The notes under the pieces are model-generated. The model was not told where the DNA came from, made no database searches, and saw only the letters and a program-made list of their open reading frames with translations. DNA of 64,000 bases from Labrys miyagiensis (lineage in GTDB: Bacteria > Pseudomonadota > Alphaproteobacteria > Rhizobiales > Labraceae), in contig NZ_BSPC01000066.1 of NCBI RefSeq assembly GCF_030160835.1, forward strand, positions 212,697 through 276,696, written 5' to 3'. Numbering within the stretch: position 1 is the first letter of the stretch; each line of letters opens with the position of its first letter. Positions 41,567 to 50,547 of this stretch are shown piece by piece. Made by a program: the position numbers and the translations under genes.

Positions 41567-42916
41567 ATGACTGCACAGCCTGACATTGCGCGGGGTCGTC
41601 TCGATTCCGAGGCGTTGGCGCATAATTTTTCCGACCTGCATCCGGCCTTCGACCGGCATGAGGCGAGGGTCGCCGCCGAGCGCTGCCTGTTCTGCTACGA
41701 TGCACCCTGCATCAAGGCCTGCCCCACCTCCATCGACATCCCGCTCTTCATCCGCGAGATCATGACGGGCAACACCGTCGGTGCGGCGCGTACCATCCTC
41801 AGCGCCAACATCATGGGTGGCATGTGCTCCCGCGTCTGCCCGACGGAGACGCTGTGCGAGGAAGCCTGCGTCAAGGAGGTGTCGGAGGGCAGGGCGGTCG
41901 AGATCGGCAATCTGCAACGCTACGCCACCGATGACCTCTTCGCCAAGGGCAGGCAGCTCTTCAAGCGCGGCGCGCCCACCGGCAAGCGCGTGGCGGTGGT
42001 CGGCGCCGGGCCGGCGGGCCTTGCCTGTGCCCACAAGCTCGCCACGCTGGGCCATGATGTCGTGGTGTTCGAAGCGCGCGAGAAGTCCGGCGGCCTCAAC
42101 GAGTATGGCATCGCGGCCTATAAGAGCACCGAAGATTTCGCTCAGGCCGAGATCGACTACATCACCGCCATCGGTGGCATCGACATCCAGCACGGCAAGC
42201 GCCTCGGCCGGGATGTCCAGCTTGCCGATCTCGTGAAGCAGTATGACGCGGTCTTCCTCGGCATGGGCCTCGGCGATACCAATGCCCTCGGCCTGGAGGA
42301 CGGCATCGAGGGCGTGATCGAAGCTGTCGACTACATCGCCGAGCTGCGCCAGGCCAAGGATCTCGCCTCCCTCCCAGTCGGCCGCCGCATCGTGGTTATC
42401 GGTGGCGGCATGACCGCGATCGACATCGCCTCGCAGACCAAGCGCCTGGGTGCAGAGAGCGTAACCATCGCCTATCGCCGCGGCCAGCCGCAGATGAACG
42501 CATCCGACTATGAGCAGGAACTGGCGCAGACCGATGGCGTATCGATCCGCCACTGGCTGAAGCCCTCGCGTCTCCATGCCGAGGGCGGCAAGCTGGCCGC
42601 CGTCGAACTCGAATATACGCGCGAGGAAGGCGGCAAGCTCGTCGGCACCGGCGAGAAGCTCCGGCTCGAATGCGACCAGCTCTTTACCGCCATCGGCCAG
42701 GCCTTCCTGCCGAAGGAAGTCGACGGCGTGCCGCTCGCCCTCGAGAAGGGCCGCCTTGCCGTCGATGCGGAACGCCGCACCTCGGTGCCCGGCATCTGGG
42801 CCGGCGGGGACTGTGTGGCCGGCGGGCAGGACCTGACCGTGGCGGCCGTCGAGGACGGCAAGCAGGCTGCCCTGTCGATCGATCGCGTCCTGAAATCCCA
42901 GGCAAAAGCCGCGTGA
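41567..42916 (+). CDS. preT: NAD(P)-dependent dihydropyrimidine dehydrogenase subunit PreT
   Basis: PreT is the flavoprotein half of bacterial dihydropyrimidine dehydrogenase; it takes electrons from NADH and passes them to PreA. The 449-residue protein has the N-terminal Fe-S cysteines (ERCLFCYDAPCIKACPTSID; MCSRVCPTETLCEEACV), the FAD Rossmann motif VAVVGAGPAGLACAHKLA, and the NADH-binding motif IVVIGGGMTAIDIASQ. It closes with WAGGDCVAGGQDLTVAAVED. The ATG at 41567 has AGAGG upstream. Thirteen bases separate it from preA. A RutR-like site precedes it. Confidence 0.95.
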   Translation: MTAQPDIARGRLDSEALAHNFSDLHPAFDRHEARVAAERCLFCYDAPCIKACPTSIDIPLFIREIMTGNTVGAARTILSANIMGGMCSRVCPTETLCEEACVKEVSEGRAVEIGNLQRYATDDLFAKGRQLFKRGAPTGKRVAVVGAGPAGLACAHKLATLGHDVVVFEAREKSGGLNEYGIAAYKSTEDFAQAEIDYITAIGGIDIQHGKRLGRDVQLADLVKQYDAVFLGMGLGDTNALGLEDGIEGVIEAVDYIAELRQAKDLASLPVGRRIVVIGGGMTAIDIASQTKRLGAESVTIAYRRGQPQMNASDYEQELAQTDGVSIRHWLKPSRLHAEGGKLAAVELEYTREEGGKLVGTGEKLRLECDQLFTAIGQAFLPKEVDGVPLALEKGRLAVDAERRTSVPGIWAGGDCVAGGQDLTVAAVEDGKQAALSIDRVLKSQAKAA

Positions 42917-42928
42917 GGAGGAACCGAC

Positions 42929-44248
42929 ATGGCTGATCTCAGCACCAATTTCCTTGGCATCAAGTCTCCGAACCCGTTCTGGCTCGCCTCCGCTCCGCCG
43001 ACGGACAAGGAATACAATGTCGTGCGTGCCTTCCAGGCCGGCTGGGGTGGCGTCGTCTGGAAAACTTTAGGCGAGGCGGGCCCGCCTGTCGTCAACGTCA
43101 ACGGGCCGCGCTACGGCGCCTGGCACAGCCAGGACCGCCGTGTGATGGGCTTCAACAATATCGAGCTGATCACCGACCGCCCGCTCGAGGTGAACCTGCG
43201 CGAGATGAAGCAGGTCAAACGTGACTGGAAGGACAGGGCCCTGATCGCCTCGATCATGGTGCCCTGCGAGGAGCAGGCCTGGAAGTCGATCCTGCCGCTG
43301 GTCGAGGACACGGAAGCCGACGGCATCGAGCTCAATTTCGGCTGCCCGCACGGCATGTCCGAGCGCGGCATGGGTTCGGCCGTGGGCCAGGTGCCCGAAT
43401 ATGTCGAGATGGTCGCGCGCTGGTGCAAGCAATATACGCGCATGCCGGTGATTGTGAAGCTGACGCCCAACATCACCGATATCCGCAAGCCGGCCGAGGG
43501 TGCCAAGCGCGGCGGCGCCGATGCCGTATCGCTCATCAACACCATCAACTCGATCGTCTCCGTCGATATCGACAATATGCGTCCCTGGCCGAACACCGAC
43601 GGCTTCGGCACGCATGGCGGTTATTGCGGGCCGGCCGTGAAACCGATCGCTCTCAGCATGGTCTCCGAGATCGCCCGCAACGAGGCGACGCGCGGCATGC
43701 CGATGTCGGGCATCGGCGGTATCGAGACCTGGCGCGACGCGGTGGAATATATGGCGCTCGGCTGCGGCACGGTGCAGGTCTGCACCGCCGCCATGGTCTA
43801 TGGCTTCAAGGTCGTGCAGGAGATGATCTCGGGCCTGTCGGACTGGATGGACGAGAAGGGCTACACCTCGGTCGACCAATTCGTCGGGCTCGCTGTCCCG
43901 AAGGTCACGGACTGGCAGCACCTCAATCTCGACTATGTCGTCAAGGCCCATATCGACCAGGATCTCTGCATTAGATGCGGGCGCTGCCACATCGCCTGCG
44001 AGGATACGTCCCATCAGGCGATCACCAACATGGTCGACGGCGTGCGCAAATTCGAGGTGATCGAGGAGGAGTGCGTCGGCTGCAACCTGTGCGCCGTGGT
44101 CTGTCCGATCGAGGATTGCATCACGCTCTCGCAGGTGACCTCGGGCGTCGACAAGCGCACCGGCAAGCCTGTCGGCGGGCATCGCACCTGGATGGAACAT
44201 CCCAACAATCCGGCCGTGCGGGCCAAGGTCGCCGAACCGGCCGAGTGA
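42929..44248 (+). CDS. preA: NAD(P)-dependent dihydropyrimidine dehydrogenase subunit PreA
   Basis: PreA is the catalytic FMN subunit that reduces uracil and thymine to dihydropyrimidines. The 439-residue protein is a TIM barrel (FWLASAPPTDKEYNVVRAFQ; ELNFGCPHGMSERGMGS, whose Cys-His-Gly segment is near the active site). The C-terminal ferredoxin-like part has two 4Fe-4S motifs, CIRCGRCHIACEDTS and CVGCNLCAVVCPIEDC. The GTG or ATG context of the next gene overlaps the preA stop. It is the central enzyme of the reductive pyrimidine pathway in this cluster. Confidence 0.96.
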   Translation: MADLSTNFLGIKSPNPFWLASAPPTDKEYNVVRAFQAGWGGVVWKTLGEAGPPVVNVNGPRYGAWHSQDRRVMGFNNIELITDRPLEVNLREMKQVKRDWKDRALIASIMVPCEEQAWKSILPLVEDTEADGIELNFGCPHGMSERGMGSAVGQVPEYVEMVARWCKQYTRMPVIVKLTPNITDIRKPAEGAKRGGADAVSLINTINSIVSVDIDNMRPWPNTDGFGTHGGYCGPAVKPIALSMVSEIARNEATRGMPMSGIGGIETWRDAVEYMALGCGTVQVCTAAMVYGFKVVQEMISGLSDWMDEKGYTSVDQFVGLAVPKVTDWQHLNLDYVVKAHIDQDLCIRCGRCHIACEDTSHQAITNMVDGVRKFEVIEEECVGCNLCAVVCPIEDCITLSQVTSGVDKRTGKPVGGHRTWMEHPNNPAVRAKVAEPAE

Positions 44249-44940
44249 GCGTGACTGCACAGACGACCCTCGCTCAAGTGGAGCAAGCTGCCATCGCGCT
44301 GGGCCTGGCCTTGCGCGGTGCCTTTCATTGCGAGCCGGGGGATGGCGTACCGGCTGGGCGGGACGGGGGCGGTATCCAGACGCTGGTTCTGCTCGGCTGG
44401 ATCGGCGGCCGGCAATGGCCATCCTTCGCGCGCTCGCGCGAGGCCGGCGATGGCGCGCCGCACCCGCTCGACCGCTGGTCGAAACGGATCGTCGATGCCC
44501 TCGCTACGGATTTCGACGCCAGCCCTTTCTATCCTTTCGGCGGGCCGCCTTATTTGCCGTTCCAGCGCTGGGCGGAACGGGGCGACGACGTCTTTGCCTC
44601 GCCGCTCGGCATCTATGTCCATCCGGACCATGGCTTGTGGCACAGCTATCGCGGCGCGCTGGGGTTCGGCGAACGGCTCGAACTGCCCGAGCGGGTCGCG
44701 CGCGCGCACCCGTGCGAGACCTGCGAGGCAAAGCCCTGTCTAAACGCCTGCCCGGTCTCCGCTTTCAACCCGGGCCACTATGATGTCGATCGCTGTGCCG
44801 CGCATGTGAAGTCGGTCAAGGGCGTGACCTGCTTCACCGGCGGCTGCCTCGCCCGCCGGGCCTGCTGGGTGGCGCCGGAGCTGGCCTATGGGAGCGACGA
44901 GGCTGGCTTCTACATGAGGGCGTTCACGGCCGCGCATTGA
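44245..44940 (+). CDS. Fe-S cluster protein downstream of preA
   Basis: This is a 231-residue protein whose GTG start (44245, or 44251) overlaps the preA stop, so it belongs to the same operon. The C-terminal third carries an eight-cysteine array, CETCEAKPCLNACP followed by CAAHVKSVKG, CFTGGCLARRAC, like a dicluster ferredoxin. A QueG-like Fe-S reductase is the closest general resemblance. The N-terminal part is globular (LLGWIGGRQWPSFARSREAG; PFYPFGGPPYLPFQRWA). It may be a maturation or electron-transfer partner of PreTA; no known role is established by the sequence. Confidence 0.75.
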   Translation: MSVTAQTTLAQVEQAAIALGLALRGAFHCEPGDGVPAGRDGGGIQTLVLLGWIGGRQWPSFARSREAGDGAPHPLDRWSKRIVDALATDFDASPFYPFGGPPYLPFQRWAERGDDVFASPLGIYVHPDHGLWHSYRGALGFGERLELPERVARAHPCETCEAKPCLNACPVSAFNPGHYDVDRCAAHVKSVKGVTCFTGGCLARRACWVAPELAYGSDEAGFYMRAFTAAH

Positions 44941-45223
44941 TGCTCCGGAGAAGCCGGAGCGGGGCAGTATGGTCTTCCCGCGCGCCGCCCTTGAAGATTC
45001 ACGTCAGTTTCACGCAGCCGGGCTAGTATTTGCGCTGCCGTGAAAGTCTTACCAATCCTATTCACCGGAATTATTTGGAGAGTTCAGGCAGGCATCCATC
45101 CTTTCTGTCACTCCCTCCTGTCCTTGTGCCGGCCCATGCCCGGCAAAAAATTAGCTGACATATCCCCCGTTGAAATTGCGCTTTCCGGCTGAAGAAAAGT
45201 GGCCAGAACAGGGAGATCTGAAC

Positions 45224-46738
45224 GTGGCGAGGACGAGGCGGGAAATCTACGCTCTTGGGCCAACCTGGAACGACACGGTTCTCTGGTATGCCAAGGCCAT
45301 CAAGGAACTGCGTCCGCGGCCGATCACGCGCAAGGCAAGCTGGCGCTATCTTGCCGCCATGCATGACTTCGACCGCGACCAATGGGTGAGCCTGAGCTAT
45401 CTGAAGGCCGGCGAGGCGCTGCCGCCCCAGGCCGAGCAGGATCTTTACTGGAAGCAATGCCAGCACGGCTCCTGGTATTTCCTGCCCTGGCACCGGGCCT
45501 ATCTGCTCTCCTTCGAGGAGATCGTCGGCGCCGCTGTCAAGGCTTTGGGTGGCCCTGACGATTGGGCGTTGCCCTACTGGAACTACAGCTCGCAAAGCAA
45601 TCCGAGCGCGCTGAACGTTCCGCCCGCCTTCCTTGCCCGCACCATGCCCGATGGCTCCGCCAATCCCCTCTTCGTGGCGGCGCGTTCCGGGCGCCCTCTG
45701 AACCGGGACACCGTGCGGCTCGACACCCAGCTTTCGGACGGCGATTTCGTCGGCGTCGACGACGGCCCCAATGCCGGCGTTGGCGGGCCTAGAACGATCT
45801 TCATGGATCATGGCGACTCTGAGGGCCTGATCGAGGCGCAGCCCCACGATATCGTGCATAGCCAGCTTGGCGGACGCGGCGGCCTGATGTCCTACACCAC
45901 CTTGGCCGCCCTCGATCCGATCTTCTGGCTGCATCACGCCAATATCGACAGGCTCTGGGAGGTCTGGCTGCAGCGCGACGCGGCCAACAAGAACCCGGCC
46001 GAAGCAAATTGGCTGAACGGTCCTTCCAAGAAGCGGCGCTTCGCCACTTTCGGTCCCGACGAGAAGGATCGTCCCTCGAACCCGCAGGATGTTCTGTCGA
46101 CGGCAAGGATCGGCTATAGTTACGACGATACATCCGATCCGCTGAAGGGCGTCACCAGGCGCCGGCGCCGCTTGCAGGATATCCTGCCGCACCGCCAGAG
46201 TTTCAGCGTTGCCGAGAGGGGAGGGCCCAAAGCCATGCCCGCAGGTGGCAAATTCGAATTGATGGGCTCGAACGACAAGAAGCTCGCGCTCGGCCCTGAA
46301 ACCGCGACGGCCCGCGTCAAGCTGGCGCCGCGCCCGCTGAAATCTTTCACCCGTAGTTTTTCGGCTACCGCGGTGCAGCCCGATACGCCCGGCGAGCCCG
46401 ATCGGGTCTTCCTGAGGCTGGAGAACATCACCGGCAAGGACGGATCCGGCATCTTCGACGTCTTCGTGCATGGGCCGGGGAGCGGAGCGGGTGACGAGCA
46501 CACGCCGGTGGGCTCGATATCGCTGTTCGGCCTGGAACGGGCCTCGGCCGGCAGCGGCCGCAATGCCGGTACGGGCCTAACCAAGACGCTCGAGATCACC
46601 AATGCGGTCGATGCCCTGCATCTCGCCAAGGCCAATCTCGATGAGCTCGAGGTCTCGATCGTGCCGCGTTCGGATGTGCGCGAGGAAGACCAGATCAAGG
46701 TCGGGCAGATCACGCTCTACAGACAGTCCAGCGAATGA
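45224..46738 (+). CDS. Tyrosinase-family type-3 copper protein
   Basis: This is a copper enzyme (504 residues) that oxidises phenols. A GTG at 45224 has AGGGAG 9 bases before it; a TTG at 45170 has none. CuA ligands are His47 (MHDFDRDQW), His81 and His90 in QCQHGSWYFLPWHRAY. CuB ligands are His208 and His212 (QPHDIVHSQLGG) and one of the paired His237/238 in DPIFWLHHANIDRLW. Cys79-x-His81 matches the Cys-His thioether of fungal tyrosinases. A C-terminal domain of ~200 residues (FLRLENITGKDGSGIFDVF) resembles the plant PPO tail. There is no signal peptide. It overlaps the next gene by four bases. Confidence 0.88.
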   Translation: MARTRREIYALGPTWNDTVLWYAKAIKELRPRPITRKASWRYLAAMHDFDRDQWVSLSYLKAGEALPPQAEQDLYWKQCQHGSWYFLPWHRAYLLSFEEIVGAAVKALGGPDDWALPYWNYSSQSNPSALNVPPAFLARTMPDGSANPLFVAARSGRPLNRDTVRLDTQLSDGDFVGVDDGPNAGVGGPRTIFMDHGDSEGLIEAQPHDIVHSQLGGRGGLMSYTTLAALDPIFWLHHANIDRLWEVWLQRDAANKNPAEANWLNGPSKKRRFATFGPDEKDRPSNPQDVLSTARIGYSYDDTSDPLKGVTRRRRRLQDILPHRQSFSVAERGGPKAMPAGGKFELMGSNDKKLALGPETATARVKLAPRPLKSFTRSFSATAVQPDTPGEPDRVFLRLENITGKDGSGIFDVFVHGPGSGAGDEHTPVGSISLFGLERASAGSGRNAGTGLTKTLEITNAVDALHLAKANLDELEVSIVPRSDVREEDQIKVGQITLYRQSSE

Positions 46739-47418
46739 CGCGGGCTTTGGCGGTCTATCGGGATTATGTGGCCGGGCGCTTCTGGCCGCTCTTCCTCGCC
46801 AGCGTGCTGGGATGGCTGGGTCTCCTGCTTCTCGATGCCACCGTCGAAATACCGATGCTCTGCACGTCCGGCCGGGATGCGCTGTCGGATGTCTCGTCGA
46901 TCCTGGCGGCGGTGTGGTCGATCAACGGATCGGCCACCCTGCTGCTGTCCTGGCTCCTGATGCTGGCGGCGATGATGGCGCCGCTTCTCGCCCCGTCGCT
47001 GATGCATGTGTGGGACCGCAGCCTCGTGGAGCGGCGCATGCGCGCGGCACTGCTCTTCCTCCTGGCCTATGCTCTTGTTTGGATGCTGGCTCTCGGCCTC
47101 CTGCAGGCGGCCGCCTTGGTGCTGCGGATCCTGGCTGGCCGGGAGGTCGTTGCCCTTGTCCTGGCGCTGGTGTTGGCCCTTGTCTGGCAGCGCACCGGCT
47201 TGCGGGCGCAACTGCTGCGCGAGTGCCATGCGCGCCATGCGCTGCCGGCCTTCGGCCTGCGTGCCGATCTCGGCAGCCTGCGCTTCGGCGCGGCGGTGGC
47301 CCTGCCATGTATCGGGGCATGCGCGGGGCTGATGTTGGTGCCGCTCGCCAGCCCCACCGCGCACCTGCCCCTGATGGTGGCGGTCTCCGTCCTGATGGTG
47401 GTGGAGCGCTACGGCTGA
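46735..47418 (+). CDS. DUF2182 membrane protein
   Basis: This is a 227-residue polytopic protein of the DUF2182 family. The family motif is clear: TLLLSWLLMLAAMMAPLLAP, then GAAVALPCIGACAGLMLVPL, with about six helices in total. DUF2182 proteins are predicted metal-linked membrane proteins of unknown function. The start overlaps the tyrosinase stop (ATGA), so they are translated together, which makes a role in copper supply or membrane placement of the tyrosinase a reasonable guess. Confidence 0.8.
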   Translation: MTRALAVYRDYVAGRFWPLFLASVLGWLGLLLLDATVEIPMLCTSGRDALSDVSSILAAVWSINGSATLLLSWLLMLAAMMAPLLAPSLMHVWDRSLVERRMRAALLFLLAYALVWMLALGLLQAAALVLRILAGREVVALVLALVLALVWQRTGLRAQLLRECHARHALPAFGLRADLGSLRFGAAVALPCIGACAGLMLVPLASPTAHLPLMVAVSVLMVVERYG

Positions 47419-47452
47419 GCTCTCAGGAGCGAAGTGACGCAGCGCGTCGTGT

Positions 47453-48091
47453 TCAGGCCAGCACGCCCCGCAGGATCGTATCCGTCACGCTCCGCAGGGT
47501 TTCCTGGTAGAAGGCCTCGTCGGAAAGGTCCTTGCCGGTGAGCACGCTGATCTGGGCGGCAAAGTCGGCATAATGCTGGGTGGTCGCCCAAATCATGAAG
47601 AGCAGGTGGTGGGGCTCCACAGGACGCAGCTTTCCCTCCGCCACCCAGCCCTTGACGATAGCCGACTTGCGTTTCACGGTCTCGGTCAGGTCCGTCGCCA
47701 GCACATCCTTCAGATGCCGGGCGCCCTGCATGATTTCGATGGCGAACAGGCGCGAGGCCTCCGGATAGCGCCGGGAGCATTCGAGCTTGCGTTCGATATA
47801 GGCGGAGAGCGCGACCGACGGATCGCGCGTGGCGTCGAGTTCGGACAGGGGTGTGATCCACACTTCCAGGGTGCGAGTCAGCACCGCTTCGTACAGGGCG
47901 TCCTTGCTGCGGAAGTAATAGAGCAGATTGGTCTTCGACATGCCGGCAGCTTCGGCAATCTGGTCGATGCGTGTGCCGCGCAATCCATGTGTCGCAAAGG
48001 CGGAGAGGGCGCTGTCCAGGATCTTGTCGATATTGGCCAGACCCAGTTTGGTCTTGTTGCGCAGCCTCTCGGCGCCTCCACTGTCGGACAT
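47453..48091 (-). CDS. rutR: RutR-type TetR-family regulator of pyrimidine catabolism
   Basis: RutR binds uracil or thymine and releases DNA. This 212-residue protein begins at ATG 48089-48091 (GGAAGAG upstream); the frame opens earlier but homology begins here. The HTH is complete (IDQIAEAAGMSKTNLLYYFR). The body follows RutR closely: SRRYPEASRLFAIEIMQGA, KSAIVKGWVAEGKLRPVEP, and FMIWATTQHYADFAAQI. Uracil-binding residues cannot be checked directly. It sits between the preTA block and the beta-alanine genes and probably acts at the palindrome at 41527. Confidence 0.9.
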   Translation of the reverse strand: MSDSGGAERLRNKTKLGLANIDKILDSALSAFATHGLRGTRIDQIAEAAGMSKTNLLYYFRSKDALYEAVLTRTLEVWITPLSELDATRDPSVALSAYIERKLECSRRYPEASRLFAIEIMQGARHLKDVLATDLTETVKRKSAIVKGWVAEGKLRPVEPHHLLFMIWATTQHYADFAAQISVLTGKDLSDEAFYQETLRSVTDTILRGVLA

Positions 48092-48226
48092 CACGCTCTT
48101 CCAGTTTCCCCTTGAGCAAAACGCGTTCAGGCGGAAGCGCTCCTTTGCTCCGGCTCTTTTCTTCGGCGCGTTTTGCGACTCATGGCGGCCCCTTCGATCG
48201 CAAAACACATACGCTTCTTTCATCGC

Positions 48227-48778
48227 TCAGAAACTGGGTGGTGTGCAAGCCGTTACAAGCTCACATGGTGTCTCGCCGATATTGCGGAAGCGGTGCGGCT
48301 CCCGGCTGTCGAAGTAATAGGCATCGCCGGGCTTGAGCACGGTCTTGTCGTCTCCCACGGTCACCTCCAATTCGCCGCGGATGACGATGCCGCATTCTTC
48401 GCCCTGGTGATGCAGCAGAACCTTGCCGGAATCCGCGCCCGGCTGGTAGCGCTCGGACAGCATCTGCAGCGCGCGCCCGCGCAGGTCCGAGCCGACCTGG
48501 CGATAGGAAATACGCCCTCGGCCGATCTCCATGAGTTCATCATGCCGGTAGAACACCTTGCGGCCGGTATTGGCTTCGAGGGCAAAGAACTCGGCCAGCC
48601 CGATCGGCAGGGCATCGAGGACGCGTTTCAGAGCGCCGACGGACGGGTTCACCGCATTTGATTCCATCAGCGATATCGTGGCGTTTGAGATGCCGGCTCG
48701 CTTGGCGAGCTGGCGCTGCGACAATCCGCGCGCTTCGCGTACGCGCCTTAACAGCGAACCCAGGTCGACGTTCTGCAT
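48227..48778 (-). CDS. XRE-family regulator with cupin domain (PuuR-like)
   Basis: This is a 183-residue regulator. The N-terminal XRE HTH (LLRRVREARGLSQRQLAKRA, GISNATISLMESNAVNP) is joined to a C-terminal cupin fold (HHQGEECGIVIRGELEVTVG; PGDAYYFDSREPHRFRN), the plan of PuuR-type regulators that respond to amines or amino acids. It is divergent from the aminotransferase gene at 49062 and likely controls it, sharing the 283-base intergenic region. It lies 135 bases upstream of rutR in the same direction. Confidence 0.9.
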   Translation of the reverse strand: MQNVDLGSLLRRVREARGLSQRQLAKRAGISNATISLMESNAVNPSVGALKRVLDALPIGLAEFFALEANTGRKVFYRHDELMEIGRGRISYRQVGSDLRGRALQMLSERYQPGADSGKVLLHHQGEECGIVIRGELEVTVGDDKTVLKPGDAYYFDSREPHRFRNIGETPCELVTACTPPSF

Positions 48779-49061
48779 CGATACCTCCTGCTTTTGGGCC
48801 TGTTTAGGGTGTTAAATATCCTGAACAACGCAGCCGATTTCACTTTGCCATCAACGTATTCCATTTCTAGAAAAAAACGTCTGTTTTTTATGCGGCCATT
48901 ATGAATAAAATGTAGGGCGACGGTTAAGGCGTCATCGCGAATGATCGTGCCACAACAAAGAGTTGGCATAAGTTTCAGATTCAAGGCAAAGCTAGCGCAG
49001 CTTAACGAGCCGGGGTGCCTCCAACGCCTTTCCGCCCCAGCTTCTTCCGGAGAGAAACCCC

Positions 49062-50387
49062 ATGAATGCCCCGACCCGCGTGACCAACAATCTTGAAGCG
49101 TTCTGGATGCCGTTTACGGCCAACAGACAGTTCAAGGCCAATCCACGCATGTTCGTATCCGCCAAGGACATGCATTATACCACGGCTGACGGGCGTTCGG
49201 TGCTGGATGGAACGGCAGGATTGTGGTGCTGCAATGCCGGCCATAGCCGGCCCAGGATCGTCGAGGCCATTCAGCACCAGGCTGCCGAGCTCGATTACGC
49301 GCCGGCCTTCCAGATGGGCCATCCCAAGGCCTTCGACCTGGCCTCCCGCCTGGTGCAGCTGACGCCCCCTGGCATGGATCACGTCTTCTTCACCAATTCA
49401 GGGTCCGAGGCTGTCGATACCGCGCTCAAGACGGCGCTCGCCTATCATCGGGCCCGTGGCGAGGGCTCTCGCTTCCGCCTGATCGGACGCGAGCGCGGTT
49501 ACCATGGTGTAGGCTTCGGCGGCATCTCGGTGGGCGGCATCGTCTCCAACCGCAAGATGTTCGGCACGATGCTCACCGGCGTCGACCATATCCGCCACAC
49601 GCATGACCTTTCCCGCAACGCCTTCTCGCGCGGGCTGCCTGAATTCGGCGCCGAATATGCCGAAGACCTGGAGCGCGTGATCGCGTTACACGACGCTTCC
49701 ACCATCGCTGCCGTGATCATCGAGCCGGTCGCCGGCTCCACGGGTGTGCTGATCCCGCCCAAGGGCTATCTGGAGCGTATCCGCGCCATCTGCGACAAGC
49801 ATGGCATCCTCCTGATCTTCGATGAGGTGATCACCGGTTTCGGTCGTCTCGGCACGCCGTTCGCCGCCGATTATTTCGGCGTCACGCCCGATCTGATGAC
49901 GGTGGCCAAGGGCATCACCTCGGGCGTGATCCCGATGGGCGCCATGTTCGCCAAGAAGCATATCTACGAGGCCTTCATGCAGGGCCCCGAGCACATGATC
50001 GAGTTCTTCCACGGCTACACCTATTCGGCCAATCCGGTTGCCTGCGCCGCGGCGCTCGGTACCCTGGACGTCTATCAGGAAGAGGGCCTGCTCACCCGCG
50101 CTGCCGAACTCGCGCCCTACTGGGCCGATGCCATTCATTCGCTCAAGGGCCTGCCGCATGTCATCGACATCCGCAATCTCGGCCTGATCGGCGCCGTGGA
50201 ACTCGAACCGATTCAGGGACAGCCGACCAAGCGCGCCTTCACCGCCTTCCTGAAGGCCTATGACAAGGGCCTGCTCATCCGCACAACCGGTGATATCATC
50301 GCGCTCTCGCCGCCGCTGATCATCTCGAAGGCTGAGATCGACGATCTGGTCACCACGCTGGGCGATGTGCTGAAGACGCTGGATTGA
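49062..50387 (+). CDS. Beta-alanine/omega-amino acid:pyruvate aminotransferase
   Basis: This is a class III PLP aminotransferase of 441 residues. The ATG at 49062 follows CGGAGAGAAACCCC. Landmarks are NSGSEAVDTALKTALAYHRA (PLP phosphate), LIFDEVITGFGRLGTPFA (Asp holding the PLP nitrogen), and the Schiff-base lysine in MTVAKGITSGVIPMGAMF. It is close to omega-aminotransferases that use beta-alanine, turning the end product of pyrimidine reduction into malonate semialdehyde. The next plus gene, mmsA, would take that product on. Confidence 0.93.
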   Translation: MNAPTRVTNNLEAFWMPFTANRQFKANPRMFVSAKDMHYTTADGRSVLDGTAGLWCCNAGHSRPRIVEAIQHQAAELDYAPAFQMGHPKAFDLASRLVQLTPPGMDHVFFTNSGSEAVDTALKTALAYHRARGEGSRFRLIGRERGYHGVGFGGISVGGIVSNRKMFGTMLTGVDHIRHTHDLSRNAFSRGLPEFGAEYAEDLERVIALHDASTIAAVIIEPVAGSTGVLIPPKGYLERIRAICDKHGILLIFDEVITGFGRLGTPFAADYFGVTPDLMTVAKGITSGVIPMGAMFAKKHIYEAFMQGPEHMIEFFHGYTYSANPVACAAALGTLDVYQEEGLLTRAAELAPYWADAIHSLKGLPHVIDIRNLGLIGAVELEPIQGQPTKRAFTAFLKAYDKGLLIRTTGDIIALSPPLIISKAEIDDLVTTLGDVLKTLD

Positions 50388-50394
50388 GCCCAGT

Positions 50395-50527
50395 GTCATC
50401 CCGTGCGCGCTGCAGCACGAAGTGGTGCGGCGCTGACACGGGACCGTCTGCCCATAAAGGCGCTTCAGGCGCCAACGGTCCCGGATCTGCGTTGCACCAC
50501 TTTGTGCCGCAACGCGTCCGGGATGAC
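50395..50527. repeat. Imperfect inverted repeat between aminotransferase and mmsA genes
   Basis: Outer arms GTCATCCCG (50395-50403) and CGGGATGAC (50519-50527) close an imperfect hairpin over the full 133 bases (for example GCAGCACGAAGTGGTGC with GCACCACTTTGTGCCGC). It is a palindromic intergenic element with a sequence different from the other classes here. Confidence 0.6.
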
Positions 50528-50547
50528 CCCAACAATGAGGAACCCCC

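Noticed and set aside
45071-46501. 476-codon minus-strand frame opposite the tyrosinase gene
   Set aside because: All copper-ligand motifs are on the plus strand with a proper ribosome site.
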